Of a DNA stretch of 64,000 nt, positions 19,304-27,365 are shown piece after piece (the stretch's first letter is position 1; each line of letters opens with the position of its first letter). Below the pieces are notes generated by a model, which was not told where the DNA came from, ran no database searches, and saw nothing but the letters and a program-made list of their open reading frames with translations. A program made the translations under genes and the position numbers. Source of the stretch: Nocardia spumae (lineage in GTDB: Bacteria; Actinomycetota; Actinomycetes; Mycobacteriales; Mycobacteriaceae); assembly GCF_020733635.1 (NCBI RefSeq), contig NZ_JAJFZL010000001.1:1302001-1366000 (forward strand). The letters run 5' to 3'.

Positions 19304-20638
19304 ATGCTCGCATTCGTATTCCCGGGTCAGGGCGCGCAATTCCCCGGAATGGGCAAGGCGCTGGCCGACACCTCGGCGATCGCGCGCGAGACCTTCGAAT
19401 CCGCCGACGCGGCACTGGGATTCGGTCTGGGCGAGTTGTGCTTCCACGGTGATCCGGACCGGCTGTCCCGGACCGAGTACGCCCAGCCCGCGATCCTCGC
19501 GGTGAGTGTGGCCGCCTACCGGGTGCTGGTGGCGGAGACGGGATGTCATCCGCTGGTCGTCGCCGGGCACAGCCTCGGCGAGATCACCGCGCACGTGTGC
19601 GCCGGAGCCCTGGACTTCGATAGCGCATTGCGCCTGGTCCGCCGTCGCGGCGCGCTGATGCAGGAGGCCGTCGGCGCCGGAGCGGGTGCGATGGTCGCGG
19701 TGATGGGATTGGCGGCCGAGGTGGTCGACGGGCTCTGCGATGCGGCGGCTCAGTCCGAGGTGGTCGCGGTGGCCAACTACAACGGGGCCGGTCAGCTGGT
19801 GATCTCCGGGCATCGCGCCGCGGTCGGGCGGGTCCGATCGCTGGCCGAGGAGCGCGGCGCGATCACCCGCGAACTCGACGTCAGTGCGCCCTTCCACTGC
19901 CCGCTGATGGAACCGGCGGCGGCGCGTTTCCGGGCCGCGCTGGCCGAGGTCGATGTCGCGCAACCCCGAATTCCGGTGGTGGACGGTACTTCCGGGGTGT
20001 GGCGCCGCGCCGGTGCGGATACCGTCGGATCGCTGGCCGCGCAGATCTGCGCGCCGGTGCGCTGGGACGCGGTGATGGCCGGACTGTCGGCGCACGGGGT
20101 GCGATACGCGATCGAGGTCGGCCCCGGCGCTCGCCTCACCTCGATGCTGCGGCGCGCGGAAAAGAGTATTCGGACAGCGCATTTCGGCGATCCCGAGGAT
20201 CTGGCCACGGTCGCGGAGTTGCTCGGTGAGTCGCCGTGGCTACGACGTGAGTTGGGGCAGTGGCATGTCGGTGACGGTGGCGACCTGTACGCGCCCGGCG
20301 CGGCGGAGATCGTGTGGGCGGGTGCGAACGACCCGGAACCGGTGACCGCCGACGCCTGGACCGCGCTGCCCGACGGCAGCCGGATGCACCGCTACGGCGC
20401 GCTCGCGATGATCACGCCGGACGATCGGCTGCACACCTTCGACCCGGTCGCGTGGCGCGCGCGGGAGGACGGCGCCTACCTGCGCGCGGACCATACCGGC
20501 GTGGTGCATCCCGCGGGGCGTCGAGAAACCTTCGACCCGGGGGAGTGGACGGTGGATGCCGCGGGCACCATGCGCCGCACCGACGGCAGCCGGGTTGTCT
20601 GGTCCGATGGCGACGAGTGGAGTTTCACCGCCGGCTGA
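19304..20638 (+). CDS. Discrete FabD-like acyltransferase with C-terminal extension; candidate trans-AT
   Basis: 444 residues, one base after the KAS III-like gene. Residues 1-305 are a complete malonyl-CoA:ACP transacylase fold: FPGQGAQFPGMG at 6-17, nucleophile in GHSLGE, and SAPFHCPLM carrying the catalytic His with the malonyl-type FH signature. FabD enzymes end near residue 300-310; here about 135 further residues follow, rich in D, G and W with repeated DG turns (GDGGDLYAPG, DGSRMHRYG, WSDGDEWSF), which I do not recognise. Because the two preceding PKS proteins lack AT active-site serines, this protein is the obvious loader of their ACPs. The extension could mediate docking. It is the last gene of the transcription unit. 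Confidence 0.9.
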   Translation: MLAFVFPGQGAQFPGMGKALADTSAIARETFESADAALGFGLGELCFHGDPDRLSRTEYAQPAILAVSVAAYRVLVAETGCHPLVVAGHSLGEITAHVCAGALDFDSALRLVRRRGALMQEAVGAGAGAMVAVMGLAAEVVDGLCDAAAQSEVVAVANYNGAGQLVISGHRAAVGRVRSLAEERGAITRELDVSAPFHCPLMEPAAARFRAALAEVDVAQPRIPVVDGTSGVWRRAGADTVGSLAAQICAPVRWDAVMAGLSAHGVRYAIEVGPGARLTSMLRRAEKSIRTAHFGDPEDLATVAELLGESPWLRRELGQWHVGDGGDLYAPGAAEIVWAGANDPEPVTADAWTALPDGSRMHRYGALAMITPDDRLHTFDPVAWRAREDGAYLRADHTGVVHPAGRRETFDPGEWTVDAAGTMRRTDGSRVVWSDGDEWSFTAG

Positions 20639-20645
20639 CCGCTCT

Positions 20646-20706
20646 CATACAATCGTATTGACGGCCGTCTCATACATGCGTATGGTCGGTCCCATACGAA
20701 TGTATG
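20646..20706. promoter_or_regulatory. Three tandem CATAC-N4-GTATG palindromes, likely TetR operators
   Basis: Three 14-base inverted repeats: CATACAATCGTATT (20646-20659), CATACATGCGTATG (20671-20684) and CATACGAATGTATG (20693-20706). The second and third have perfect arms; the first has one mismatch. They lie just upstream of a three-gene operon ending in a TetR-family gene and overlap its predicted promoter, so TetR autorepression is the natural reading. The sites are directly visible; the binding protein is inferred. Confidence 0.8.
20658..20686 (+). promoter_or_regulatory. Sigma70-type promoter of the TetR operon
   Basis: TTGACG (20658-20663), a 17-base spacer, then TATGGT (20681-20686). 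The -10 lies inside the second palindrome and the -35 abuts the first, so bound repressor would block polymerase. An RBS (AAAGGGG, 20707-20713) and ATG (20723) follow. Confidence 0.65.
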
Positions 20707-20722
20707 AAAGGGGTGGCCGCAC

Positions 20723-21028
20723 ATGTTTCGCCTGGTCGAATTGCTCGGACTCTGCGCACCGTTGCTCGGTGTGGCGATGGTGCTGTACTACCGGCGGCGG
20801 CTGGGGCGCGCCTTCGGCAGCGCGATACTCGCGGCGGTCGTGGCCGTACTCGGCACCGTGGTCGGGCTGATCACCAGCCGGGCCATGTGGTTCGGATCCG
20901 GTGGTGCGGAGGGGATAACCCATCGCATGGAATTCGGGGCCGGCGTCCGCAATCTGCTGCTGGTGTTCGCCTGGGCGCTGTTGCTCCTCGCCGCCGCGCG
21001 CCGGCCCGCACGAGGGGAGCGGGTGTGA
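20723..21028 (+). CDS. Small membrane protein, first gene of the TetR operon
   Basis: 101 residues with AAAGGGG nine bases upstream of the ATG. Three hydrophobic stretches are visible (about 4-22, 32-51 and 75-92), with a YYRRR loop after the first. No known family motif is recognised. Its stop overlaps the start of the next membrane-protein gene (TGATG). Sharing an operon with another small membrane protein and a TetR repressor suggests a ligand-induced transport or membrane-stress function, but this is guesswork. Confidence 0.75.
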   Translation: MFRLVELLGLCAPLLGVAMVLYYRRRLGRAFGSAILAAVVAVLGTVVGLITSRAMWFGSGGAEGITHRMEFGAGVRNLLLVFAWALLLLAAARRPARGERV

Positions 21029-21459
21029 TGAGCGGCGCGCAGTGGGTCTTCGGCGCCGGGGAGCTGGCGGTGGTGGTCCTGGCGGTGGTGTCGCTGCTGG
21101 TCGGGATGCGGCTGGCCCGCGACTACCGCGTCGCGGGCTGGTCGCTGGCGGGTGCGGCAGTGGTGTGGTCGCTCGCCGAGGGGCTGCGGTTGATTCAGCT
21201 CGAGGCCGTCCTGCCCGCGCTCGAGGGCGCCGAACACGACTCGGCCCGCATGCTCGTCAACCTGCTGGGTGACACCGTCTACTTCGGACTCGGCGGAATC
21301 GGTGTGCTGCTGCTGTTCTTCGCGGCGGTGGTGGAGCGGGAGTCGCGTGGCGACGGCCGTCGTGAACCGGTGGCCGTGGCACGCCGGGTGGGCGCACAGG
21401 CCTGGCATTACTATCAGGTCCGCAATCAGCGGGAGAGGAGTCGGGGCGATGGGCGCTGA
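21028..21459 (+). CDS. Small membrane protein, second gene of the TetR operon
   Basis: 143 residues from ATG 21028, which overlaps the preceding stop by one base. Hydrophobic stretches lie near residues 10-27, 36-52 and 80-102, followed by a basic soluble tail (VARRVGAQAWHYYQVRNQR). No family is recognised. It overlaps the TetR gene by 11 bases, so all three genes are probably co-translated. It may form a complex with the preceding protein. Confidence 0.75.
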   Translation: MSGAQWVFGAGELAVVVLAVVSLLVGMRLARDYRVAGWSLAGAAVVWSLAEGLRLIQLEAVLPALEGAEHDSARMLVNLLGDTVYFGLGGIGVLLLFFAAVVERESRGDGRREPVAVARRVGAQAWHYYQVRNQRERSRGDGR

Positions 21460-22054
21460 GCGAGCGGCGGGCTCGACCGTTGCCGCCGGGGGTGTGCTGG
21501 ATCGCCGTCGCCAACTGCTGGACCGTCTGGCCGATGTGATCGCCGACGACGGCATCGAGGGGGTCAGTATTCGCACCCTGGCCGGTCGTGCCGGAGTGTC
21601 GATCGGCACCGTTCAGTACTACTTTTCGACGAAAAGTGAGCTGCTGCACCGTGTTTGGGAGTACGTTCGCGACGAGGCCGCGGCGCGTTTCGATGTCGCG
21701 GCGGTGGCCCGGCTGGAACCGCGGGAACGCTTGTCACGCCTCGTCGACCTGCTCATCGCGCCCGGTAGTGACGACCGGCTGGCTCGGGTGTGGTTGGCGC
21801 TGGTGGCCCGCGCGGCGCACGACCCGCGGATCGCGGAGCTCCATCGTGATCAATGGCGGCGCACCGAGGAATTGGTCACCCGGGCGCTGGTCGCGGTGAA
21901 TCCGGAACGTGCGGGCGAATCCGAGGACGCGGCGGCGGAATTGCTCGCCCTGCTCGACGGTCTCACCCTCGCGGTGCTGACCGAACCCGATCGGATGCCG
22001 CCCGCCCGTGCTCGCCGGATCGCGCTCGGCTGGACCGATCGCTGGGTGGGGTAG
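21449..22054 (+). CDS. TetR-family transcriptional regulator
   Basis: 201 residues from ATG 21449 with GAGAGGAG upstream. The N-terminal helix-turn-helix is typical (IRTLAGRAGVSIGTVQYYF, about 41-59); the C-terminal ligand-binding domain is variable as usual. It overlaps the upstream membrane-protein gene. The three palindromes at 20646-20706 fit an autoregulatory operator array. The ligand is unknown; whether it also controls the adjacent biosynthetic cluster cannot be told from the sequence. Confidence 0.92.
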   Translation: MGAERAAGSTVAAGGVLDRRRQLLDRLADVIADDGIEGVSIRTLAGRAGVSIGTVQYYFSTKSELLHRVWEYVRDEAAARFDVAAVARLEPRERLSRLVDLLIAPGSDDRLARVWLALVARAAHDPRIAELHRDQWRRTEELVTRALVAVNPERAGESEDAAAELLALLDGLTLAVLTEPDRMPPARARRIALGWTDRWVG

Positions 22055-22073
22055 CCGCGGCATCGACCGCGGC
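22054..22073. terminator. Short hairpin between convergent genes
   Basis: GCCGCGG (22054-22060), loop CATCGA, CCGCGGC (22067-22073), directly after the TetR stop and before the convergent small gene. It has no T tract, as is usual in actinobacteria. Confidence 0.45.
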
Positions 22074-22097
22074 GCGCCCGTTCCGCACGACTCGTTC

Positions 22098-22274
22098 TCA
22101 GTGCACCCGCGAGGAGTCCGGTATCAACCGGCCCGCCTCCACCAGAACGCGCAACGCCGCCCGGCGGCGCGGGCATTCGTCGGTGCGGCAGCCGCGATGC
22201 ATCTGCATGATCTGGTGCGCCTTCTGCGCCGTGAGATCGAGGGGTTCCATCCAACAAGTACTGAACATATCCAC
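22098..22274 (-). CDS. Small Cys-containing protein, actinobacterial hypothetical
   Basis: 58 residues if it starts at the GTG at 22274, which has GAGGAGG ten bases upstream; in-frame ATGs at 22268 and 22250 are alternatives. The protein has three Cys, two as CRTDEC in a basic helix-rich context (AHQIMQMHRGC, ECPRRRAALRVLVEAG), and ends PDSSRVH. The pattern feels like a conserved small actinobacterial protein but I cannot name a family. Coding is supported mainly by the RBS and plausible composition. Confidence 0.55.
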   Translation of the reverse strand: MDMFSTCWMEPLDLTAQKAHQIMQMHRGCRTDECPRRRAALRVLVEAGRLIPDSSRVH

Positions 22275-22405
22275 GGTCCGTCGCCCTCCTCGATCCCTGC
22301 CTGCCCGATCGGCCATCCCGTGCCGATGGCGGTTCGTTGAGGTTATGCCCATGGTTTCGAAGTGTGGAATGTGCCGATCGGGCCGAATATTGGTAATTTC
22401 GGACT

Positions 22406-23443
22406 GTGGTTGGGACCGGTACGCCGTCGGATGTGCTACCGCACGGCAGTGTCAGTGTGCGCATGATGATTGCTGTAGGGCTCGCGCACGGATTGGACGA
22501 AACGCTGTTATTGGCCGGCACCGGAATCACGCCCGCCGATCTGACGGATGAGGAGCCGCGAATTTGGCCGGAACAGGAATTCGCGGTCGCTCGCAATCTG
22601 ATTCGCGCTGTCGGCGATCGGCCCGGACTCGGGGCCCAGACCGCCGCCCAGGCCACCCTCGGCAAGGCCGGTCTGGTCGGCCTGGCGGCCCTGGCCAGTG
22701 CGACGATGCGTGATGTCCTCACCATCGCGATCCGTTACCAGGATCTGGTGTCGGTCGCCGCGCGATACCACCTCGAGGATTCCGGTGGCGATGAGGTCGC
22801 CCTGGTGGCCGACGGTTCCGCGATACCCGCCGACCTGCGGGGTTTCTTCGTCGAGCGGGAGGTCGCGCTGATCTTCGTCGCGGGCCGGGCGCTGGATGTC
22901 GAGATACCCGCGGTGCGACTGGAACTCGAGCTCGACGCCGAGCGCGCCGCGGCGCTGGCCGAGTTCGCGTCGGTGGAACAGATCCTGTCCGGATGCGAGC
23001 GTACGGCGCTGGTGCTGCCACGGTCGTTCCTGGAACTGACCATGCCGCATGCCGATTCGCATACCGCCAGCCTGATCGAGCGGCAGTGCCGGGAGGCGTT
23101 GCAGCTGCTGCTGAGTGGTGGATGGAAGTTGTCGACGGCCGTGCGTGAACGCCTGCTGCGCGATCCGGGCACCGTCCCGTCGATGGCCGAAGTGGCCGCT
23201 GAGCTGCACATCAACGTCCGGACGCTGCGTCGCCAGCTGGCCGCGGAGGGTTCCAGCTTCCGTGGCCTGCTCAACACCGTGCGCGAGAGCACGGCTTCGG
23301 AACTGCTGCGCGCGGGTTCGACGGTCGAGGATGTGGCCCGGCGGCTGGGCTATGCGGAGACGGCGAATTTCACCCATGCCTTCACTCGCTGGATGGGGAT
23401 GTCGCCGCGGGCATATCGGAGGTCGCTCACTCGCGATCGTTAG
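22406..23443 (+). CDS. AraC-family regulator with N-terminal Arabinose_bd-type domain (OruR/ArgR-like)
   Basis: 345 residues, GTG start. The first ~215 residues resemble the sensor domain of OruR-type AraC proteins; the C-terminal 100 residues carry two helix-turn-helix motifs (VAAELHINVRTLRRQL and VARRLGYAETANFTHAFTRW) and end with the usual MSPRAYRR signature. The region upstream of the start is less GC-rich than its surroundings and probably contains its promoter. The regulated target is not evident; the next gene (FUSC exporter) is a candidate but is separated by 240 bases and has its own MarR. Confidence 0.9.
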   Translation: MVGTGTPSDVLPHGSVSVRMMIAVGLAHGLDETLLLAGTGITPADLTDEEPRIWPEQEFAVARNLIRAVGDRPGLGAQTAAQATLGKAGLVGLAALASATMRDVLTIAIRYQDLVSVAARYHLEDSGGDEVALVADGSAIPADLRGFFVEREVALIFVAGRALDVEIPAVRLELELDAERAAALAEFASVEQILSGCERTALVLPRSFLELTMPHADSHTASLIERQCREALQLLLSGGWKLSTAVRERLLRDPGTVPSMAEVAAELHINVRTLRRQLAAEGSSFRGLLNTVRESTASELLRAGSTVEDVARRLGYAETANFTHAFTRWMGMSPRAYRRSLTRDR

Positions 23444-23643
23444 CGGATTGTGCCCGAGCGCGCTTTCGGATTTCCGGGAGTCTTCGATTGCGCGCCGTCG
23501 CAAGAATGTGTAACAAGGTGTTTCGGATTTCTCCGCGAGAACACGTGTGAGAATTTTGCGTTCGCAATATGGCGATCGAATGCCGGTGAATTGCGTGGTG
23601 GCATTCCTTACCTCTCGGCCGCGGCCGGAAGTGGCACCGGTCA

Positions 23644-23684
23644 CCTGTATAGTTTCCTAGTAAAATACCTGTTAAGCTTCTGGG
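23644..23684 (+). promoter_or_regulatory. AT-rich leader of the exporter-MarR operon
   Basis: An AT-rich 40-base stretch in very GC-rich DNA, containing TATAGT (23648-23653) and a direct repeat CCTAGTAA (23656-23663) / CCTGTTAA (23668-23675). It immediately precedes the FUSC gene and could hold its -10 and a MarR site. No convincing -35 is visible. Confidence 0.4.
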
Positions 23685-25460
23685 ATGCCGCCTCGTCCCG
23701 CACTCCCCGCCCGCCTCCGCGCCGTCTCGCGGATGCTGTCGCTGCGCGGTGTGTTCCGGATGCGGCCGGTGGCCGACACCTGGTACCAGTCGGCGCTGTG
23801 TGCCGTGCTCGCCATCGGCGGACCGGAGATCGTGCTGCTGGCCACCGGGCGGGTCCAGCTGGCCTTCTACACCAGCGCCGGCGGATTGTGCGCGCTGTAC
23901 GGTCACGGCCTGCCCTATGTCGCGCGCGCCCGGACACTGGCCTGGGTCGTCCTCGGGATGTTCGCCGGAACCGCCGTCGCGCTGACGACCTCCGCGCTGA
24001 TCGAGTCCGCGGCGATCCGGGTGCTGGTGATCGCGGTCCTCGCCGGTCTGTACAAACTCGTATGCGATGCCTCCCGGATGGGGCCGCCCGGCAACATCAT
24101 CTTCACCTTCGTGGTGTCCAGCGCCGCGTTCATCCCCCAGCGGACCGGGCAACTGCCCGGACATCTGGGCCTGATTCTGCTCGGCGGGGTCCTCGCGTGG
24201 TGTGTCTGTATGGCGCCCGCTCTCGTGCGCCCGCACGGTCCGCAACGCTTGGCGGTGGCCCGCGCGCTCGAGGCGACGGCCCGGTTGTTACGTGTGCCGT
24301 TCGGCGACGCGGCCGTACCCCGCGCCCGCCACGATGCCGCGGTCGCGGTGCAGGCCGGGTGGACCGCACTCACCCGCGTTCCGCCCACCGCGCGTACCAC
24401 GGCCCAGCTCACCGCGCTGGCGGGGCTGCTGGCCCGCGCCGAAACCCTGGCCGCCACAACACGACCCGCCGGGCCGGACTATCGGCTCTATCCGTCCGAC
24501 GCCCGGACCGTGGACGCCGCGGAGGTGGATGCCGCGCCGGATACATTGTCCGCCACCGAGACCGGGAGCGCGGTGGCCGGCGCCGGCGCCCTCGAGGAGT
24601 ACGGCCGCATCCTGCGCCGCGGCGGCGCGGTACCGCGCGTCGACTGCGCCGCCGCGGAGGAGTCCGAGATCCGCGGTATCGGTCTGGGCCGCGCGGGTAC
24701 CGTCCGGGGAGAGAGTCTGCGCCGGGTGGCACGGGCCTTCCGGCCGGTCGCACCGGGGCTACCGCTGGCCGCTCGCGTCACCATCGGCGCGGCGCTCGCG
24801 GGCTGGATCTCGTTGGCGCTGGGCGTCGATCGCCCCTACTGGGCGGTGATGACCGCGGCCGTGCTGATCGTCGTGAACACCGCGCAGTCGTGGCAGCGTA
24901 CTGTGCAACGCGTGCTGGGCAATCTCGTGGGCGTCGCGCTGTTCACAGCGGTCGGGCCGTGGGTGCACAGCCCGGTGACGCTGGTGGTGATGGCGCTGAT
25001 CTGTCAGGTGGTCGTTGAGGCGACCATCTCCCGGAACTACTGGGTCGCTACGGTTTTCATCACTCCGATGGCCTTGGCGATGGTCGAATTCGCCACTCCG
25101 CACCCGGCCTCCGAACTCGGGTGGGATCGCTGGCTCGATACCTGTGTGGGAGCCGTGGTCGCGGTGGTGATCTGCTTCGTGATCCCCAATCGCAGAGTCG
25201 CCGATCGGGTCGCCACGGCGCTGCGTGAACTGGATGCGGCCATCGGCCGCGCCCGCCACGCCATCGATACCGGTACCGGAGCCGGAGCGGATCGGGCCCG
25301 GCTGGCCGCCGCTCTGATCGAGGTGCGTACGTGTGCCGACACAGCGGCGGGGGAATGGTGGAGCGGTCCGCTGCCCGACGAACGTATCGTCGCCGCCGAG
25401 CGCACCGGCCATCAGTTGCTGGATCGACTCCCGGTCCGCTCGCTCGTGGCGGTGTCGTGA
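23685..25460 (+). CDS. FUSC-family (aromatic acid exporter/fusaric acid resistance-like) membrane protein
   Basis: 591 residues. An N-terminal cluster of hydrophobic helices (about 29-175), a soluble middle, then a second cluster (about 355-505) that includes the FUSC-type segment YWAVMTAAVLIVVNT near residue 385. The layout of two membrane halves separated by a cytoplasmic region matches proton-driven exporters of aromatic acids and related toxic compounds. It overlaps the following MarR gene (GTGATG), a common exporter-repressor pairing, so it is probably induced by its substrate. The substrate is unknown. The RBS is weak, so the exact start is uncertain. Confidence 0.82.
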   Translation: MPPRPALPARLRAVSRMLSLRGVFRMRPVADTWYQSALCAVLAIGGPEIVLLATGRVQLAFYTSAGGLCALYGHGLPYVARARTLAWVVLGMFAGTAVALTTSALIESAAIRVLVIAVLAGLYKLVCDASRMGPPGNIIFTFVVSSAAFIPQRTGQLPGHLGLILLGGVLAWCVCMAPALVRPHGPQRLAVARALEATARLLRVPFGDAAVPRARHDAAVAVQAGWTALTRVPPTARTTAQLTALAGLLARAETLAATTRPAGPDYRLYPSDARTVDAAEVDAAPDTLSATETGSAVAGAGALEEYGRILRRGGAVPRVDCAAAEESEIRGIGLGRAGTVRGESLRRVARAFRPVAPGLPLAARVTIGAALAGWISLALGVDRPYWAVMTAAVLIVVNTAQSWQRTVQRVLGNLVGVALFTAVGPWVHSPVTLVVMALICQVVVEATISRNYWVATVFITPMALAMVEFATPHPASELGWDRWLDTCVGAVVAVVICFVIPNRRVADRVATALRELDAAIGRARHAIDTGTGAGADRARLAAALIEVRTCADTAAGEWWSGPLPDERIVAAERTGHQLLDRLPVRSLVAVS

Positions 25461-25993
25461 TGTCCGCGGAGCGGCCCGAGCCGGTGCTCGCGGACGACGC
25501 GGTCGCCGAGGTGATGCGGCAGTGGTCGCGTGCGGCTCCCGAACTGGATCTGAGCCCGATCGCGGTGGTGGGCCGCATCAACCGGTGCGCGGCGCTGCTG
25601 CAGCAGGTCACCGACGCACCGCTGGGCGAGGAGGAACTGACCCGGCCGGAGTTCGACATCCTGCTGGCGCTGCGCCGGGTCGGCGGGGAACTGACCCCGA
25701 GCCGGCTGGCGCGCGAAACCTTCGCCTCGCCGGCCGCGGTCACCAAACGGCTGCGCGGGCTCGAACAGCGCGGGCTCATCGGGCGGCGGGCCGATACCCG
25801 GGACCGCCGGGTATCGCATATCGCGTTGAGCGCCGACGGCCGCACCCTGATCGATCGGCTGATGCCGCGCCAATTGGCCTACGAGGCCGGACTGCTGGCG
25901 GATCTGCCGACCGAGGATCAGCGCGAACTGGCCCGGATCCTGGCCGATGTCCTGGTGCGCTGGGAGGGGCGGTTCGGCGGCCTGCCCCGCTGA
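25460..25993 (+). CDS. MarR-family regulator paired with the FUSC exporter
   Basis: 177 residues from ATG 25460, overlapping the exporter stop. It has the winged-helix signature LTPSRLARETFASPAAVTKR followed by a DTRDRRVSHIALSADGR wing, typical of MarR. It is translationally coupled to the FUSC gene, so it probably represses that operon and is released by a small aromatic ligand. Confidence 0.92.
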   Translation: MSAERPEPVLADDAVAEVMRQWSRAAPELDLSPIAVVGRINRCAALLQQVTDAPLGEEELTRPEFDILLALRRVGGELTPSRLARETFASPAAVTKRLRGLEQRGLIGRRADTRDRRVSHIALSADGRTLIDRLMPRQLAYEAGLLADLPTEDQRELARILADVLVRWEGRFGGLPR

Positions 25994-25995
25994 CG

Positions 25996-26034
25996 CCCGC
26001 ATCCGGTCGCGCGCTGACGCGGACCGGATGCGGG
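25996..26034. terminator. Strong hairpin between convergent MarR and glycosyltransferase genes
   Basis: Perfect 13-base arms CCCGCATCCGGTC (25996-26008) and GACCGGATGCGGG (26022-26034) around a 13-base loop, just after the MarR stop and upstream (on +) of the end of the minus-strand gene. It probably terminates transcription from both sides. Confidence 0.75.
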
Positions 26035-26081
26035 GTACCTCTGTGTATCTACCTGGTGTTCGTTTCCGACGACCTTGTCCC

Positions 26082-27365
26082 TCAGCTGTTTCCGACCGTC
26101 GACAGCGGGCGGATCAGCGGGACGCCGTCGGGTGCGGCCGGGATCGGAACCGCCGCGGTCTTATCGATCGCGGTGTAGTACGCGCTCTCGTAACCGGCGC
26201 CCAATTGGTCGACCGAGAACCGTTCCACCACCCGGCGTCGGCAGGCCGCCGGGTCGATCTCGTCCGCCGCGGCGATGGCCGCGGGCAATTCGGCGGGATC
26301 GTCGCAGATGATTCCGGTGACGCCGTGGTCGACCACTTCCTCGACCGCGCCACCGCGCAATGCCACCACGGGCGTACCGCAGGCCATCGCCTCGATCATG
26401 ACGATGCCGAACGGCTCCTCCCACCGGATCGGGAACAACAGGCAGCGCGCCGAGGCGAGCAGCAGTCGTTTCGCGATCTGATCGGCCTCACCGAAGACGA
26501 AATCGGTGTCCCGCAGCAGCGGACGCACCGCGGATTCGAAGTAGGCCTTCTCGGGCGGCTCGTTCATCTTCGCCGCGAGCACCAGCGGGATCCCCACCTC
26601 GTGTGCGGCATGCAGGGCCAGATCCGGACCCTTGTACGGGGCGTAGCGCCCCAGGAACAGGGCGAAGTCCTGCTTGCGGGTCTGGAACGGCCATTCGGCC
26701 GGGCGCACCGTGTTGTAGACGCGGCCGACCCAGTTGAGATTCTCCGCCAGCGAGCGTTGCCGATCGCTGATGGCGACGAACTGCGCGGTATCGGTCAGCG
26801 AGCTGTAGTACTCCTGAGCTTCCCCGTCGACCGGACCGTGCACCGTGACCACGGTCGGAATGCCGAGTGCGGAATACATCGGAGCGTTCAGCGGCCCCGC
26901 GAAGGTGTGATCGTGAACGACATCGATCCGCTCGCTCTGCGCGAGTTCGGTGATGATGCGCCGAACCTTGAGCGCGTTGAGCACTTCCGGAAACGGATCG
27001 CCGAGGCGGTCGGCGAGGATGTCGTCCCATACGGGGATGAACCGTGCAGTAGTGCCGGGCCGGCCGGCGCCGAGCAACGTAACTCGGTGCCCGCGCGCGA
27101 CCAATGCGTCCGCCAGTTGGGCCACCACGGCTTCGACACCGCCGTAACCTGCGGGCGGTACTTCGAAATACGGGGGTGCGACCATCACGATGTGCAGTGG
27201 TGCACCGGAGCCGTGGAGCTTGTAGATCAAGGATTCCGGGTCCAACGCGGCGTCGTCCAAGGTAACCGAGTACGCCGATTCCGCATCGTGCAGGGAGTCG
27301 TCGTACTCGCAGGGACTGGAGCCGGACGGGTCCGAGGAATCCGAGCCTGACGGGATACTGCTCAT
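26082..27365 (-). CDS. GT4-family glycosyltransferase
   Basis: 427 residues; ATG preceded by GAGGAGG seven bases upstream. GT-B fold: an N-terminal Rossmann segment with PPAGYGGVEAVVAQLADAL (donor/acceptor loop), HDHTFAGP, then FLGRYAPYKGPDLAL and the retaining-GT signature EPFGIVMIEAMACGTPVVA with the E-x7-E pair. It carries an unusual acidic, Ser/Asp-rich N-terminal 50 residues before the catalytic fold. It probably transfers a sugar from a nucleotide-sugar to a lipid, small molecule or glycan. It stands alone, with no other glycan genes nearby, so the acceptor is unknown. Confidence 0.9.
   Translation of the reverse strand: MSSIPSGSDSSDPSGSSPCEYDDSLHDAESAYSVTLDDAALDPESLIYKLHGSGAPLHIVMVAPPYFEVPPAGYGGVEAVVAQLADALVARGHRVTLLGAGRPGTTARFIPVWDDILADRLGDPFPEVLNALKVRRIITELAQSERIDVVHDHTFAGPLNAPMYSALGIPTVVTVHGPVDGEAQEYYSSLTDTAQFVAISDRQRSLAENLNWVGRVYNTVRPAEWPFQTRKQDFALFLGRYAPYKGPDLALHAAHEVGIPLVLAAKMNEPPEKAYFESAVRPLLRDTDFVFGEADQIAKRLLLASARCLLFPIRWEEPFGIVMIEAMACGTPVVALRGGAVEEVVDHGVTGIICDDPAELPAAIAAADEIDPAACRRRVVERFSVDQLGAGYESAYYTAIDKTAAVPIPAAPDGVPLIRPLSTVGNS

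Noticed and set aside
1369..20638. Classification as a typical trans-AT PKS cluster
   Set aside because: True trans-AT PKSs lack AT domains and have AT-docking regions; here AT remnants persist and one intact in-line AT is present, so the cluster is better described as mixed.
25947..27350. Plus-strand open frame over the glycosyltransferase
   Set aside because: Opposite-strand shadow; the minus-strand frame has clear GT-B motifs and an RBS.
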